Shown here: positions 43,136 through 52,757 of the stretch, piece after piece
Layout: each line of letters opens with the position of its first letter
Numbering within the stretch: position 1 is the first letter of the stretch
NCBI RefSeq assembly: GCF_004151245.1
Contig: NZ_JUIW01000004.1
Coordinates: 124,001 to 188,000, forward strand
Source: Flavobacterium beibuense
Lineage (GTDB): Bacteria > Bacteroidota > Bacteroidia > Flavobacteriales > Flavobacteriaceae
DNA length: 64,000 bases
Direction of reading: 5' to 3'
Program-made: the position numbers and the translations under genes
Notes under the pieces: model-generated
Database searches by the model: none
What the model was told of the DNA's origin: nothing
The model's input: the letters and a program-made list of their open reading frames with translations, nothing else

Positions 43136-44140
43136 TTAAGCAATGCTTTCTTTTATTGCTAATTTTATTTTCTCTTCCAGCTCATCTGCCAGTTCCGGGT
43201 TGTCTTTAATCAAAGATTTAACAGCATCCCTTCCCTGTCCCAGTTTAGTGTCGCCGTAGCTAAACCATGAGCCCGATTTCTTAATTATTTCAAACTCTAC
43301 CGCAAGATCAAGTATCTCTCCTGTTTTGCTTACCCCTTCGCCATACATAATGTCGAACTCGGCAGTTTTGAACGGAGGTGCAACCTTATTCTTAACGATT
43401 TTTACCTTAGTACGGTTACCCAGTACGTTTTCACCATCCTTGATTTGTGAAGAACGACGGATGTCTATCCTTACCGAAGCGTAGAACTTAAGTGCGTTAC
43501 CACCCGTTGTAGTTTCAGGGTTACCAAACATAACACCTATTTTTTCACGAAGCTGGTTGATAAAGAATACCGTACAGTTTGTTTTGCTTATAGTAGCCGT
43601 AAGCTTACGTAAAGCCTGCGACATAAGGCGTGCATGAAGACCCATTTTAGAGTCACCCATTTCTCCTTCAATCTCACTTTTTGGTGTAAGTGCGGCAACC
43701 GAGTCGATTACCACTATATCTATAGCTCCTGAACGGATAAGGTTTTCGGCAATTTCAAGTGCCTGCTCACCGTTATCCGGCTGAGAGATGATAAGGTTTT
43801 CTACATCTACACCCAGTTTTTCGGCATAATGGCGGTCAAAAGCGTGCTCGGCATCCACAAAAGCGGCAATACCACCTGCTTTTTGCGCTTCGGCAATAGC
43901 ATGAAGGGTAAGGGTTGTTTTACCTGACGATTCCGGACCATAAATCTCTATTATCCTTCCGCGCGGGTACCCGTTTACCCCAAGGGCAAGATCTACACCA
44001 AGCGATCCCGAAGGAATGGCCTCTACCTCCTCAACGGCCTGGTCGCCCAGCTTCATTACCGTTCCTTTACCATATGCTTTGTCCAGTTTGTCCAGCGTTA
44101 GCTGCAGTGCCTTTAGTTTGGCTTCTTTATCTCCGCTCAT
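43136..44140 (-). CDS. recA: RecA recombinase
   Basis: 334 residues, normal length. Walker A GPESSGKT (residues 68-75), Walker B ([14 protein letters not shown]), loop L1 ([25 protein letters not shown]) and loop L2 ([36 protein letters not shown]) are intact. It drives strand exchange and the RecA-dependent damage response. It stands alone, divergent from a secreted-protein gene, and the intervening DNA holds tandem AT-rich dyads. Confidence 0.99.
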   Translation of the reverse strand: MSGDKEAKLKALQLTLDKLDKAYGKGTVMKLGDQAVEEVEAIPSGSLGVDLALGVNGYPRGRIIEIYGPESSGKTTLTLHAIAEAQKAGGIAAFVDAEHAFDRHYAEKLGVDVENLIISQPDNGEQALEIAENLIRSGAIDIVVIDSVAALTPKSEIEGEMGDSKMGLHARLMSQALRKLTATISKTNCTVFFINQLREKIGVMFGNPETTTGGNALKFYASVRIDIRRSSQIKDGENVLGNRTKVKIVKNKVAPPFKTAEFDIMYGEGVSKTGEILDLAVEFEIIKKSGSWFSYGDTKLGQGRDAVKSLIKDNPELADELEEKIKLAIKESIA

Positions 44141-44195
44141 TGTTTATTTTTTTATTTTCAGTAAAATTAGTGCTTTTTTTTGTTGCAGCAAGGAT

Positions 44196-44229
44196 ATAAG
44201 AAAAAAATCTTATAAGAAAATTTTCTTAT
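44196..44229. repeat. Two overlapping 18-bp AT-rich dyads upstream of recA
   Basis: ATAAGAAAAAAATCTTAT (44196-44213, 6-base arms) overlaps the perfect palindrome ATAAGAAAATTTTCTTAT (44212-44229). They lie 55-90 bases before the recA start and 50-85 before the divergent gene. No standard -7 box was found for either gene here. Confidence 0.55.
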
Positions 44230-44279
44230 GTTGTTTGGCCTGCTTTTTGTTAGCTTTAATTTATCATAAAAATACTATC

Positions 44280-44798
44280 ATGAAAAGCTGTTTTTATTTT
44301 TTCCTAATTCTGTTATTTACTTCTGCATTTTCACAAACCGGAAAAATTCAGGGCAAATTAATCATCGAAAACAATGATGATATAGCTCTGGTAAAACAAA
44401 ACACATTAATAATATTATTTAACGAAAACAGAACTGACACCATAAGACCTGATGAAAATCTAAACTTTACCTTTAAAAATTTACCTGAAGGATTATATAC
44501 TATAAAATTTTCGCCAAAATCATATCCAACCGATGTACGCTATAAAGTTACCTTAAAGAGCGGAGAGGCATTAAATGTGAATTTAAAATATGCAATAACA
44601 TGTCCTTATAAGGAAACTGAAGATCATAACTGCCCCGTTTGCGGAAAAAATGATAAAGTTATACCAATAATATATGGATTAGTAATAGGAAACAGAAAAA
44701 CGAAAGAAGAAGAGGAAGACAAATATTTCCCCGGAGGGTGTATTGTGTCTGATTGCCAACCAGACTGGTATTGCGAAAGAGACCAGAAAAAATTCTAA
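44280..44798 (+). CDS. Exported protein with carboxypeptidase-regulatory-like domain and Cys tail
   Basis: 172 residues from the ATG at 44280, chosen for its signal peptide (MKSCFYFFLILLFTSAFSQ); the frame is open far upstream, but that stretch runs over the recA start and the palindromes. The mature part has a beta-sandwich (GKIQGKLIIENNDD to LPEGLYTIKFSPK) like the CarboxypepD-regulatory domain. The tail holds six cysteines (Cys108, 118, 121, 154, 159, 165) including CPVC, as in a metal-binding or disulfide-bonded unit. Function unknown. Confidence 0.7.
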   Translation: MKSCFYFFLILLFTSAFSQTGKIQGKLIIENNDDIALVKQNTLIILFNENRTDTIRPDENLNFTFKNLPEGLYTIKFSPKSYPTDVRYKVTLKSGEALNVNLKYAITCPYKETEDHNCPVCGKNDKVIPIIYGLVIGNRKTKEEEEDKYFPGGCIVSDCQPDWYCERDQKKF

Positions 44799-44820
44799 AG
44801 CATTGGTAAAAATAACCCTA

Positions 44821-44851
44821 TTTGCTAATTAACTGATTTTCCCTATCTTTG
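44821..44851 (+). promoter_or_regulatory. Promoter of trhO
   Basis: TTTG (44821-44824), exactly 19 bases, then TATCTTTG (44844-44851), a full match to the consensus. The leader of about 65 bases contains no clear structure. Confidence 0.7.
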
Positions 44852-44922
44852 CCGCCGGTTCTTCCATTTAGAGCCGCACATATTTTTACAATAACTTTCT
44901 GAAACTTAAATTTTTGTATAGC

Positions 44923-46266
44923 ATGCAACTGTTCAACACTTTAAGCGCCGAAGAAAGAGCTGAGCTTATAGAGCAATCCGGCAAGCAGCGCCTTACGCTG
45001 TCTTTCTACGCATACGCGCACATTCAAGATCCACAACAATTTAGAAACGAATTATTTCTTGGCTGGAACCCGCTTGAGGTTTTAGGCAGGATATATGTGG
45101 CAAAAGAAGGTATTAACGCCCAGCTTTCGCTACCGGCCGATAATTTCTATGGGTTTAAGGACTTTATAGAAACCTATCCTTTCATGAAAGGCATAAGGCT
45201 TAATGTGGCGGTAGAGCAGGACGACCTTTCGTTCCTTAAGCTTACCATTAAAGTGCGTAACAAGATTGTTGCCGACGGACTGAACGACGATACTTTTGAT
45301 GTTACCAATAAAGGGGTACACCTTAAGGCAAACGAGTTTAACTCAATGCTGGAAGACCCTAACACCATTGTGGTAGACATGCGTAACCACTACGAGAGCG
45401 AAATTGGCCATTTTGTAGGCGCCATTAAGCCCGATGTAGATACGTTTAGGGAATCGTTACCTATTATAGAAGACCAGTTAGCCAACCATAAAGAAGACAA
45501 AAACCTGCTTATGTACTGTACAGGGGGTATCCGTTGTGAAAAAGCGAGTGCCTTTTTTAAGCACAAAGGTTTTAAAAACGTATACCAGCTTGAGGGCGGT
45601 ATTATAGAATATACACGACAGGTAAAGGCAGAAGGACTTGACAGCAAGTTTATAGGTAAGAACTTCGTGTTTGACCACCGTCTTGGTGAGCGAATTACCG
45701 ATGATATCGTTTCGCAGTGCCACCAGTGCGGCAAACCGTGTGACAACCACACCAACTGTGCTAACGAAGCCTGCCACCTGCTGTTCATTCAGTGTGACGA
45801 TTGTAAAGCTGCCAGCGAAAACTGCTGTAGCGAGACCTGTCAGGATATTATACACCTTCCGGAAGAAGAGCAAAAAGCACTTCGCCGCGGTATCATGAAC
45901 GGTAACATGGTATTCAAAAAAGGAAAATCGGAAAGGCTTACTTACAAAAAAACGGGTGAAGCAGTTACCAGCGTACCGCTTGCTAAGGCAAAACCGGTTA
46001 AAAAGGTTAAAAAAGTGCTTGTGGGTAAAGGGGAACACTTCTTTACAAAAGCATCTATAGGTCAGTTTACCATAGAGAACCAGGAGCTTAAAACAGGCGA
46101 TACGGTTATGATAGTGGGCCCAACCACAGGTCAGCAGGAACTGGTTATAGACAAAATGTTTATTAACGGAAAAGAAGGCGATACTGCCGTAAAAGGAGAC
46201 AAAGTTACCTTTACTGTTCCGTTCAGGATACGACTTTCAGATAAGCTGTTTAAGGTACTTAGCTAA
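44923..46266 (+). CDS. trhO: tRNA uridine(34) hydroxylase TrhO (rhodanese-domain protein)
   Basis: 447 residues from the ATG at 44923; an in-frame TTG three codons earlier is less likely. TrhO proteins use a rhodanese domain to hydroxylate U34 of tRNA, a step to 5-hydroxyuridine derivatives. The N-terminal unit (LTLSFYAYAHIQDPQQFRNEL to VAKEGINAQLSLP) and the rhodanese domain with its active cysteine (YCTGGIRCEKASAFF, about Cys199) match. A Cys-rich zinc-like stretch follows (CHQCGKPCDNHTNC, CDDCKAASENCC). The last 90 residues form an extra C-terminal OB-like domain, as in longer flavobacterial forms. Confidence 0.93.
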   Translation: MQLFNTLSAEERAELIEQSGKQRLTLSFYAYAHIQDPQQFRNELFLGWNPLEVLGRIYVAKEGINAQLSLPADNFYGFKDFIETYPFMKGIRLNVAVEQDDLSFLKLTIKVRNKIVADGLNDDTFDVTNKGVHLKANEFNSMLEDPNTIVVDMRNHYESEIGHFVGAIKPDVDTFRESLPIIEDQLANHKEDKNLLMYCTGGIRCEKASAFFKHKGFKNVYQLEGGIIEYTRQVKAEGLDSKFIGKNFVFDHRLGERITDDIVSQCHQCGKPCDNHTNCANEACHLLFIQCDDCKAASENCCSETCQDIIHLPEEEQKALRRGIMNGNMVFKKGKSERLTYKKTGEAVTSVPLAKAKPVKKVKKVLVGKGEHFFTKASIGQFTIENQELKTGDTVMIVGPTTGQQELVIDKMFINGKEGDTAVKGDKVTFTVPFRIRLSDKLFKVLS

Positions 46267-46285
46267 AAACCGCTTACCACAATAC

Positions 46286-46317
46286 AAAAAGCCTGCACCA
46301 TGTGCGGGCTTTTTTTG
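46286..46317 (+). terminator. Terminator of trhO
   Basis: Arms AAAAAGCCTGCAC and GTGCGGGCTTTTT with one T-G pair and a short loop, then a T run, 20 bases after the stop. Confidence 0.88.
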
Positions 46318-46465
46318 TTTTTACCCCTGAGAATCAGCTCTCACAGCAGCTGCCGAGCTTTATGTTGGCATTCACATAATATTAGCTTAAAAACACTATC
46401 TTTACACACAAAATCGTTTAAGAATCAGTAGCGGGATTAACCGCGATCTATATATATTTAAAATT

Positions 46466-47830
46466 ATGGCATGTACAAACTGTTCTACGGGTTCTAAAGA
46501 CGGAACGCCGAGAGGATGTAAAAATAATGGCACTTGCGGAACGGACAGTTGTAATAAACTTACTGTTTTTGACTGGCTCTCTAATATGAGCTTACCGGGC
46601 GGAGAAGAGACGTTTAATTGTGTGGAGATTCGCTTTAAAAACGGAAGGAAAGAGTTCTACAGAAATACCGAAAAACTTACACTAAGCATAGGCGATATAG
46701 TTGCAACAGAAGCTTCGCCGGGCCACGATATAGGAATTGTAACCCTAACCGGAGAACTGGTTAAGGTACAGATGAAAAAAAAGAATGCTGATCCGTTTGG
46801 AGAGGTTCCTAAAATATACAGGAAGGCTACGCAAAAGGATATTGACATATGGAGCGAAGCCCGTAACAGGGAAGAGCCTATGAAGGTTATTGCACGTGAG
46901 CTGGCTATTAAGCTTAACCTTGAGATGAAGATATCGGATATCGAGTTTCAGGGAGATGCTTCTAAGGCTACGTTCTACTATACGGCAAACGACCGTGTGG
47001 ATTTCCGTCAGCTTATTAAGGATTATGCGCGTGAGTTCAGCATCAGGATCGAGATGAAACAGGTAGGTTTCCGTCAGGAAGCTTCAAGGCTTGGAGGTAT
47101 CGGTTCGTGCGGAAGGGAGCTTTGCTGCTCTACATGGCTAACCGATTTTAGGAGCGTTAATACCGCTGCGGCACGTTACCAACAGCTTTCGCTTAACCCG
47201 CAAAAACTTGCAGGGCAGTGCGGTAAGCTTAAATGCTGCCTTAACTATGAGCTGGACACTTATCTGGATGCGTTAAAAGACCTTCCGGATCTGGATACTA
47301 AGGTTTATACCGAAAAGGGTGACGCCGTTTGCCAAAAGGTAGATATCTTTAAAGGGCTTATGTGGTTTGCCTATTTTGATAATATGGCACACTGGCACGT
47401 TATCAGTGCCGACCATGTAAAGGAAATAGTGGCGCTTAATAAAGAGAAAAAGCGTATTCCGTCGCTGGAAGAATATGCAATAGACCCTACCGTTGCGGAA
47501 GAGGACACTATCGAGAAAAACTTCCAGAATGTTGTAGGCCAGGACAGCCTTACACGTTTTGACAAGCCTAAGAAGAAAAAGAAAAGGCCGGTTAAAAATA
47601 AAAAGCCTGAAACTGCTGCAGCTGCCACTAATGAGGCAAAGCCTGCACAGGCTAACAAAAACAAACAGGCTAACAATAACAACAGGCCTGCAAATAATAA
47701 CAACGGCAACAACCCTAACAAACAGGGCGGCCAGGGTAATAAAAACAAAAGGCCTAATAACAATAATAAAAAGCCAAACAACAACAATAATAAACAACAA
47801 TCAAACGACAAAAATGCTAATCAGAAATAG
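46466..47830 (+). CDS. ricT: PSP1-family protein, RicT (YaaT)-like
   Basis: 454 residues. The N-terminus is Cys-rich (MACTNCSTGSKDGTPRGCKN). The PSP1 core includes GIGSCGRELCCSTWL and GQCGKLKCCLNYELD, with cysteine clusters that in Bacillus RicT bind Fe-S clusters in the RicAFT complex, which promotes RNase Y action. After about residue 370 it is disordered and Lys/Asn-rich (poly-Asn and Lys repeats), unlike the Bacillus form. It overlaps gldH by 17 bases and lies before pbp1A, a combination seen in flavobacteria. Its role in this lineage is unproven. Confidence 0.9.
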   Translation: MACTNCSTGSKDGTPRGCKNNGTCGTDSCNKLTVFDWLSNMSLPGGEETFNCVEIRFKNGRKEFYRNTEKLTLSIGDIVATEASPGHDIGIVTLTGELVKVQMKKKNADPFGEVPKIYRKATQKDIDIWSEARNREEPMKVIARELAIKLNLEMKISDIEFQGDASKATFYYTANDRVDFRQLIKDYAREFSIRIEMKQVGFRQEASRLGGIGSCGRELCCSTWLTDFRSVNTAAARYQQLSLNPQKLAGQCGKLKCCLNYELDTYLDALKDLPDLDTKVYTEKGDAVCQKVDIFKGLMWFAYFDNMAHWHVISADHVKEIVALNKEKKRIPSLEEYAIDPTVAEEDTIEKNFQNVVGQDSLTRFDKPKKKKKRPVKNKKPETAAAATNEAKPAQANKNKQANNNNRPANNNNGNNPNKQGGQGNKNKRPNNNNKKPNNNNNKQQSNDKNANQK

Positions 47831-48308
47831 CCTTTTAGCCATAGGATTGCTTTTCCTTACCGCTTCGTGCGATAAGAAAAGGGTTTTTGACGACTACAAA
47901 CCCATTAAGGGCACATGGAATAAGGACAGTATTGTTTCGTTTCAGTTTGAACAAAACGATACTGTTACTCCTTACAATATGTTTCTTAACATAAGAAACA
48001 ACAACGATTACCCGTTTAATAATATATTCCTTATCGTAAACATGCAACAGCCAAATGGTGTTACTATTACCGATACACTGGAATATATGATGGCAAATCC
48101 TGACGGCTCGCTTTTAGGAAAAGGTTTTTCTGATGTAAAAGAAAGTAAGCTTTGGTACAAAGAAAAAGAACGTTTCCCTAAACCGGGCAATTATAAGGTT
48201 AGCATACAGCAGGCCGTAAGAAAAGTAGGGGACATCCCGGGCGTAGAAGAGCTTGACGGTGTGACCGAAGTAGGCTTCAGGATAGAATCTGTAGAATCTA
48301 AAGAATAA
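47814..48308 (+). CDS. gldH: GldH gliding-motility lipoprotein
   Basis: 164 residues from the ATG at 47814, which gives a clean lipoprotein signal with lipobox LTASC (Cys19). The mature start DKKRVFDDYKPIKGTWNKDSIVSFQF and the body (PYNMFLNIRNNNDYPFNNIFLIVN, KGFSDVKESKLWYKEKERFPKPGNYKVSIQQAVRK) match GldH, needed for gliding in Flavobacterium and linked to the type IX secretion/gliding machinery. The start lies inside the last 17 bases of ricT. It is followed by pbp1A after 10 bases. Confidence 0.9.
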   Translation: MLIRNSLLAIGLLFLTASCDKKRVFDDYKPIKGTWNKDSIVSFQFEQNDTVTPYNMFLNIRNNNDYPFNNIFLIVNMQQPNGVTITDTLEYMMANPDGSLLGKGFSDVKESKLWYKEKERFPKPGNYKVSIQQAVRKVGDIPGVEELDGVTEVGFRIESVESKE

Positions 48309-48318
48309 AAAAATATTT

Positions 48319-50640
48319 ATGGCAACAAACAAAAAGAGTGCTGCAAATAACAAGCAAGAGGAAAATTTCTCTAAATACATAAAGGCTTTCTGGAAAATAT
48401 ACGTTGGTATGGTTGTACTGGCTGTATTGTTTTTCCTTTTTGCTTCATGGGGCTTTTTTGGCCACATGCCTACGTTTGAAGAACTGGAAAATCCGGAATC
48501 TAACGTTGCTACAGAAATCATTTCTTCAGACGGCGAAACATTAGGTAAGTTCTATCTGCAAAACCGTACTCCGGTTAAATTTGCCGATCTTCCTGATAAT
48601 CTTGTAAAAGCACTTGTTGCTACAGAGGACGAGCGTTACTACGAGCACTCGGGAGTAGATGCAAGAGGTACACTAAGAGCCCTGCTTACCTTAGGTAAAG
48701 GCGGTGGTGCGAGTACCATTACCCAGCAGCTTGCAAAAAACCTTTTCCACGGTGAGGGTTCTAAAAACCTTGTGATGAGGGTTATTCAAAAAGCTAAGGA
48801 GTATGTAATCGCTACCCGTTTGGAAAGGCAGTATACTAAAGACGAGATTATTGCCATGTACCTTAACACGGTAGACTTTACGCATAATGCTGTGGGTATA
48901 CGTTCGGCAGCAAAAGTATATTTTGGTAAAGAGCCTAAAAACCTTACTACCGAAGAAGCGGCTGTAATTGTAGGGATGCTTAAAAACCCTTCGCTATACA
49001 ACCCAAAATCCCACCCTAATAACTCTAAGGAAAGGCGTAATGTGGTTTTCCGTCAAATGGAGAAAAACGACTTCATAACCGAAGAGGAAAAAATTGCATT
49101 GCAAAAAAAGGATCTTGAGATGCACTACTCTCCGGAATCGCACAAAGAGGGTGTTGCTACCTACTTCCGTGAATACCTAAGAGAGTTTATGGGTAAATGG
49201 GTTAAGGATAACCCGAAAGAAGACGGAAGTACTTATGATATTTACCGAGACGGTTTAAAAATATATGTTACTATAGACTCCCGCATGCAAAAGTATGCTG
49301 AGGAGGCAGTACACGATCACCTTTCTAACCTGCAGGAACAGTTTTTTATCGACCAGAAGAAAAACAAAAACGCTCCTTTTATAAACATCTCTAAAGAGGA
49401 GACAGACAGGATTATGGAAAGGGCCATGAAAAATTCGGACAGGTGGCGTATGATGAAAGATGAAGGCAAGAGCGAAGCCGACATCAAAAAATCGTTTAAC
49501 GTAAAAACCAAAATGAGAATCTTTACCTGGAAGGGAGAAAAAGATACTATTATGAGTCCTATGGACTCTATAAGATATTACAAAAACTTCCTGCAAACAG
49601 GTATGATGTCTATGAGGCCGGAAACAGGGCATGTTATGGCCTGGGTGGGTGGCATAGACTATAAATACTTCCAGTACGACCACGTAGCACAGGGAGCAAG
49701 ACAGGTAGGTTCTACCTTTAAGCCATTTGTATATGCTACGGCGATAGAGCAGCTACACATAAGGCCTTGCGACTCTATAAACGACTCTCCGTTTACCATG
49801 CCCAGAGGCCGCTATGGTATTGAAGCCGACTGGACACCAAGAAACTCTGACGGTAAATTTAGGGGTATGATACCTTACAGTGAGGCATTGGCTAACTCGG
49901 TAAATACGGCGTCGGCAAAACTGATGGACCGTGTAGGTCCAAAAACAGTGGTGGATTTAACTCACAAACTGGGAATAAGCTCTAAAATACCGGAACAACC
50001 TGCTATTGCACTTGGAGCAGTAGATGTTACCGTTAGCGAAATGGTTGCTGCCTATAGTACCTTTGCCAACAAAGGACTGTACATGAAACCTATGGTTATT
50101 ACACGTATTGAAGATAAAAACGGAGTGGTACTTTACCAGCCGGTAGCAAAACCGGTAGAAGTAATGAGCAAGGATATTGCCTACACTGTTATAAAACTGC
50201 TTGAAGGTGTTACCAGAAGTGGTTCGGGCGGAAGGTTACGTTATGGTAAAAGCAATAGTGAAGTTTACAAGCGTGTAACAGGACATCCGTATCAGTTTAC
50301 TAACCCTATTGCCGGTAAAACGGGTACTACGCAAAACCAGTCAGACGGTTGGTTTATAGGTATGGTTCCGGATCTTGCGACAGGTGTTTGGGTAGGTAAT
50401 GAAGACCGTGCAGCCCACTTTAGGGGAATTGCTTACGGACAGGGAGCTACCATGGCATTACCTATATGGGCAATATACATGAGGAAATGCTATAATGATG
50501 AAAAACTAAAAGTATCTAAAAAAGAATTTGAAAGGCCTGAAAATCTTTCAATAGATTTAGATTGCGACGATCATAAAGAAACAGTTATCGATTCAACAGA
50601 TACTAAAGAAGAATCTTTAGAACAATTTATAACTAGCTAG
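48319..50640 (+). CDS. Class A penicillin-binding protein (PBP1A-like)
   Basis: 773 residues. One N-terminal membrane segment (about 24-48). The glycosyltransferase domain (about 65-240) holds EDERYYEHSGVDARG and GASTITQQLAKNL. The transpeptidase domain has SxxK as STFK (about 464), SVN (about 530) and KTGTTQNQSDGWF (about 668). It polymerises and cross-links murein in the periplasm. It ends with an acidic tail. It is third in the ricT-gldH-pbp1A cluster and ends at a strong terminator. Confidence 0.96.
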   Translation: MATNKKSAANNKQEENFSKYIKAFWKIYVGMVVLAVLFFLFASWGFFGHMPTFEELENPESNVATEIISSDGETLGKFYLQNRTPVKFADLPDNLVKALVATEDERYYEHSGVDARGTLRALLTLGKGGGASTITQQLAKNLFHGEGSKNLVMRVIQKAKEYVIATRLERQYTKDEIIAMYLNTVDFTHNAVGIRSAAKVYFGKEPKNLTTEEAAVIVGMLKNPSLYNPKSHPNNSKERRNVVFRQMEKNDFITEEEKIALQKKDLEMHYSPESHKEGVATYFREYLREFMGKWVKDNPKEDGSTYDIYRDGLKIYVTIDSRMQKYAEEAVHDHLSNLQEQFFIDQKKNKNAPFINISKEETDRIMERAMKNSDRWRMMKDEGKSEADIKKSFNVKTKMRIFTWKGEKDTIMSPMDSIRYYKNFLQTGMMSMRPETGHVMAWVGGIDYKYFQYDHVAQGARQVGSTFKPFVYATAIEQLHIRPCDSINDSPFTMPRGRYGIEADWTPRNSDGKFRGMIPYSEALANSVNTASAKLMDRVGPKTVVDLTHKLGISSKIPEQPAIALGAVDVTVSEMVAAYSTFANKGLYMKPMVITRIEDKNGVVLYQPVAKPVEVMSKDIAYTVIKLLEGVTRSGSGGRLRYGKSNSEVYKRVTGHPYQFTNPIAGKTGTTQNQSDGWFIGMVPDLATGVWVGNEDRAAHFRGIAYGQGATMALPIWAIYMRKCYNDEKLKVSKKEFERPENLSIDLDCDDHKETVIDSTDTKEESLEQFITS

Positions 50641-50672
50641 ATTCATAAAAAAAAGCAACTCTTTAAAAAGTT

Positions 50673-50703
50673 AAAAAACGCCCGTTAAAAGGGCGTTTTT
50701 TTA
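50673..50703 (+). terminator. Terminator of the ricT-gldH-pbp1A cluster
   Basis: Arms AAAAAACGCCC and GGGCGTTTTTT around a 7-base loop, followed by more T, 33 bases after the stop. Confidence 0.92.
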
Positions 50704-50735
50704 TATATTTATCCCTCAAAATTAAAATACATTGT

Positions 50736-51437
50736 ATGATTAATAAAAAAGTACAAAACGTAGAGGAAGCATTACGCGATATAAATGACGGAATGACCAT
50801 AATGCTGGGCGGATTTGGCCTTTGCGGTATTCCTGAAAACAGTATAGCCGAACTGGTAAAAAAAGGCACTACAAACTTAACCTGTATTTCTAATAATGCA
50901 GGTGTGGACGATTTTGGCCTTGGCCTGCTATTACAAAAGAAACAGATCAAGAAAATGATCTCTTCTTATGTAGGTGAAAATGCCGAATTTGAAAGACAGA
51001 TGTTAAGCGGTGAGCTTGAGGTTGAGCTTACTCCTCAGGGTACACTGGCTGAAAAATGCCGTGCTGCTCAGGCAGGTATTCCTGCTTTCTATACTCCGGC
51101 AGGATATGGTACCGAAGTTGCTGAAGGTAAAGAAGCAAGAGAGTTTAACGGAAAAATGCACATACTTGAGGAGGCTTTTAAAGCCGACTTTGCCATTGTA
51201 AAGGCATGGAAAGGTGACGAAGCGGGTAACCTTATATTTAAGGGTACTTCCAGAAACTTTAACTCATGTATGGCAGGTGCTGCAAAAATTACTATTGCCG
51301 AAGTGGAAGAACTTGTTCCTGCAGGAACCCTTGACCCTAACCAGATACATATTCCGGGGATATTTGTAAAGCGTATTTTCCAGGGCGAGAAATATGAGAA
51401 GAGAATTGAGCAACGTACAACCAGAAAACGTAATTAA
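50736..51437 (+). CDS. scoA: Succinyl-CoA:3-ketoacid CoA-transferase, subunit A
   Basis: 233 residues. Family I CoA-transferase alpha subunit with the glycine-rich start [18 protein letters not shown] and the oxoacid-binding blocks [11 protein letters not shown] and [13 protein letters not shown]. It transfers CoA from succinyl-CoA to acetoacetate, opening ketone or acetoacetate breakdown. scoB follows after two bases, so the subunits are cotranslated. Confidence 0.95.
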   Translation: MINKKVQNVEEALRDINDGMTIMLGGFGLCGIPENSIAELVKKGTTNLTCISNNAGVDDFGLGLLLQKKQIKKMISSYVGENAEFERQMLSGELEVELTPQGTLAEKCRAAQAGIPAFYTPAGYGTEVAEGKEAREFNGKMHILEEAFKADFAIVKAWKGDEAGNLIFKGTSRNFNSCMAGAAKITIAEVEELVPAGTLDPNQIHIPGIFVKRIFQGEKYEKRIEQRTTRKRN

Positions 51438-51439
51438 TT

Positions 51440-52099
51440 ATGGCATTAGGTAAAGAGCAAATCGCTAAAAGAATAGCAAAAGAAGTTAAAGACGGATATT
51501 TTGTTAACCTTGGTATTGGTATCCCTACCCTAGTTGCCAATTATGTTAGAGAAGATATATCAGTTGAGTTCCAAAGTGAGAATGGTGTGCTTGGTATGGG
51601 GCCTTTCCCTTTTGAAGGTGAAGAGGATGCTGATGTAATCAACGCAGGTAAACAAACCATAACAACATTACCGGGTGCTTCATTTTTTGATTCTGCCATG
51701 AGTTTTGGTATGATTCGCGGCCAGCACGTAGACCTTACTATTTTAGGGGCTATGGAAGTGGCCGAAAATGGCGACATCGCTAACTGGAAAATTCCGGGTA
51801 AAATGGTAAAAGGTATGGGTGGTGCTATGGATCTTGTAGCTTCTGCCGAGAATATCATCGTAGCCATGATGCATGTAAACAAAGCCGGCGAATCTAAACT
51901 TTTAAAACGCTGTTCCCTGCCTTTAACAGGTGTAGGCTGCGTTAAGAAAATTGTTACTGAGCTTGCTGTTCTTGAAATAGTACCGGAAGGCTTTAAGCTT
52001 TTAGAGCGTGCTCCGGGAGTAACAGTTGAAGATATTAAAAATGCTACCGAAGGAAACCTTATCGTAGAAGGCGATATTCCTGAAATGGTAATTGATTAA
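51440..52099 (+). CDS. scoB: Succinyl-CoA:3-ketoacid CoA-transferase, subunit B
   Basis: 219 residues, beta subunit of the same enzyme. The catalytic glutamate lies in QSENGVLGMGPFPFEGEED. GMIRGQHVDLTILGAMEV and GKMVKGMGGAMDLV are typical family blocks. It forms the active heteromer with subunit A and has its own start two bases after scoA. The pair ends at a strong terminator. Confidence 0.95.
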   Translation: MALGKEQIAKRIAKEVKDGYFVNLGIGIPTLVANYVREDISVEFQSENGVLGMGPFPFEGEEDADVINAGKQTITTLPGASFFDSAMSFGMIRGQHVDLTILGAMEVAENGDIANWKIPGKMVKGMGGAMDLVASAENIIVAMMHVNKAGESKLLKRCSLPLTGVGCVKKIVTELAVLEIVPEGFKLLERAPGVTVEDIKNATEGNLIVEGDIPEMVID

Positions 52100-52105
52100 A
52101 CAAAC

Positions 52106-52134
52106 AAAAAGCGAAGCTAAATGCTTCGCTTTTT
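52106..52134. terminator. Terminator after scoAB
   Basis: Arms AAAAAGCGAAGC and GCTTCGCTTTTT around TAAAT, a near-perfect bidirectional stem. It overlaps the final bases of the convergent methyltransferase gene. Confidence 0.92.
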
Positions 52135-52756
52135 ATTTCTTCCTGAAACTACAGAAAGTAAAATTCTGTACCGTATCAAAAGGTGTTTTATGGTTTTCAT
52201 TAAAACACTCTATCTTTTCAAATGAGTTTTCAAACTGAGTTGCAAGTTCCCCTTGTGAATATTGCCTGATAGGAATACCACTGCATTTTAGCGGTCCGTT
52301 TTCTGAAAATGTTCCTATAACGGCAATACCATTATCTGCTATTGCAGCCGTAGCATTGCTAATATAATTAGCAACCTCATCTGCTTCCGTTAAAAAATGA
52401 AAGGCTGCACGGTCGTACCAAAAATCATACTTTTCTCCTGCTACAAAATTTGATGCGTCGGCTACAATCCATTTTACTTTACCAGCATTATCACCCAGTC
52501 GTTTTTTTGCCCTTTCCAGTGCTGCTTCAGATACATCAAGAATCGTAACATCGCTATATCCGTTTTCCAGAAGCCAGTCGGCAAAAAAGCTGTCCCCTCC
52601 ACCTATATCAATTATTTTAGCCTTTTTTGGCAGGTTGAATTTCTCAACAAACCTGATGGCAGTTACCGGCTGTGGCTGATACCAGCTTACCTCATTTAAC
52701 TGTTTTGTGGTATATATATTTTCCCAGTGTTTTTTCCTGTCAAATGTCTCTGTCAT
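52133..52756 (-). CDS. Class I SAM-dependent methyltransferase
   Basis: 207 residues from the ATG at 52756, which follows AGGAGAA, a clear ribosome site, by a few bases and is one base after the upstream stop; an earlier in-frame ATG would overlap the upstream gene. Motif I is IIDIGGGDSFFADWL, then VTILDVSEAALERAKKRL and WIVADASNF. SAM-dependent methyl transfer to a small molecule or protein is expected, substrate unknown. It is the second gene of a pair with the ABC protein. Confidence 0.88.
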   Translation of the reverse strand: MTETFDRKKHWENIYTTKQLNEVSWYQPQPVTAIRFVEKFNLPKKAKIIDIGGGDSFFADWLLENGYSDVTILDVSEAALERAKKRLGDNAGKVKWIVADASNFVAGEKYDFWYDRAAFHFLTEADEVANYISNATAAIADNGIAVIGTFSENGPLKCSGIPIRQYSQGELATQFENSFEKIECFNENHKTPFDTVQNFTFCSFRKK

Positions 52757-52757
52757 C

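Noticed and set aside
47640..47820. A/C-rich AAC/AAT-rich stretch at the end of ricT, considered as a DNA repeat
   Set aside because: It is the coding sequence for a poly-Asn/Lys tail and continues the ricT frame to its stop.
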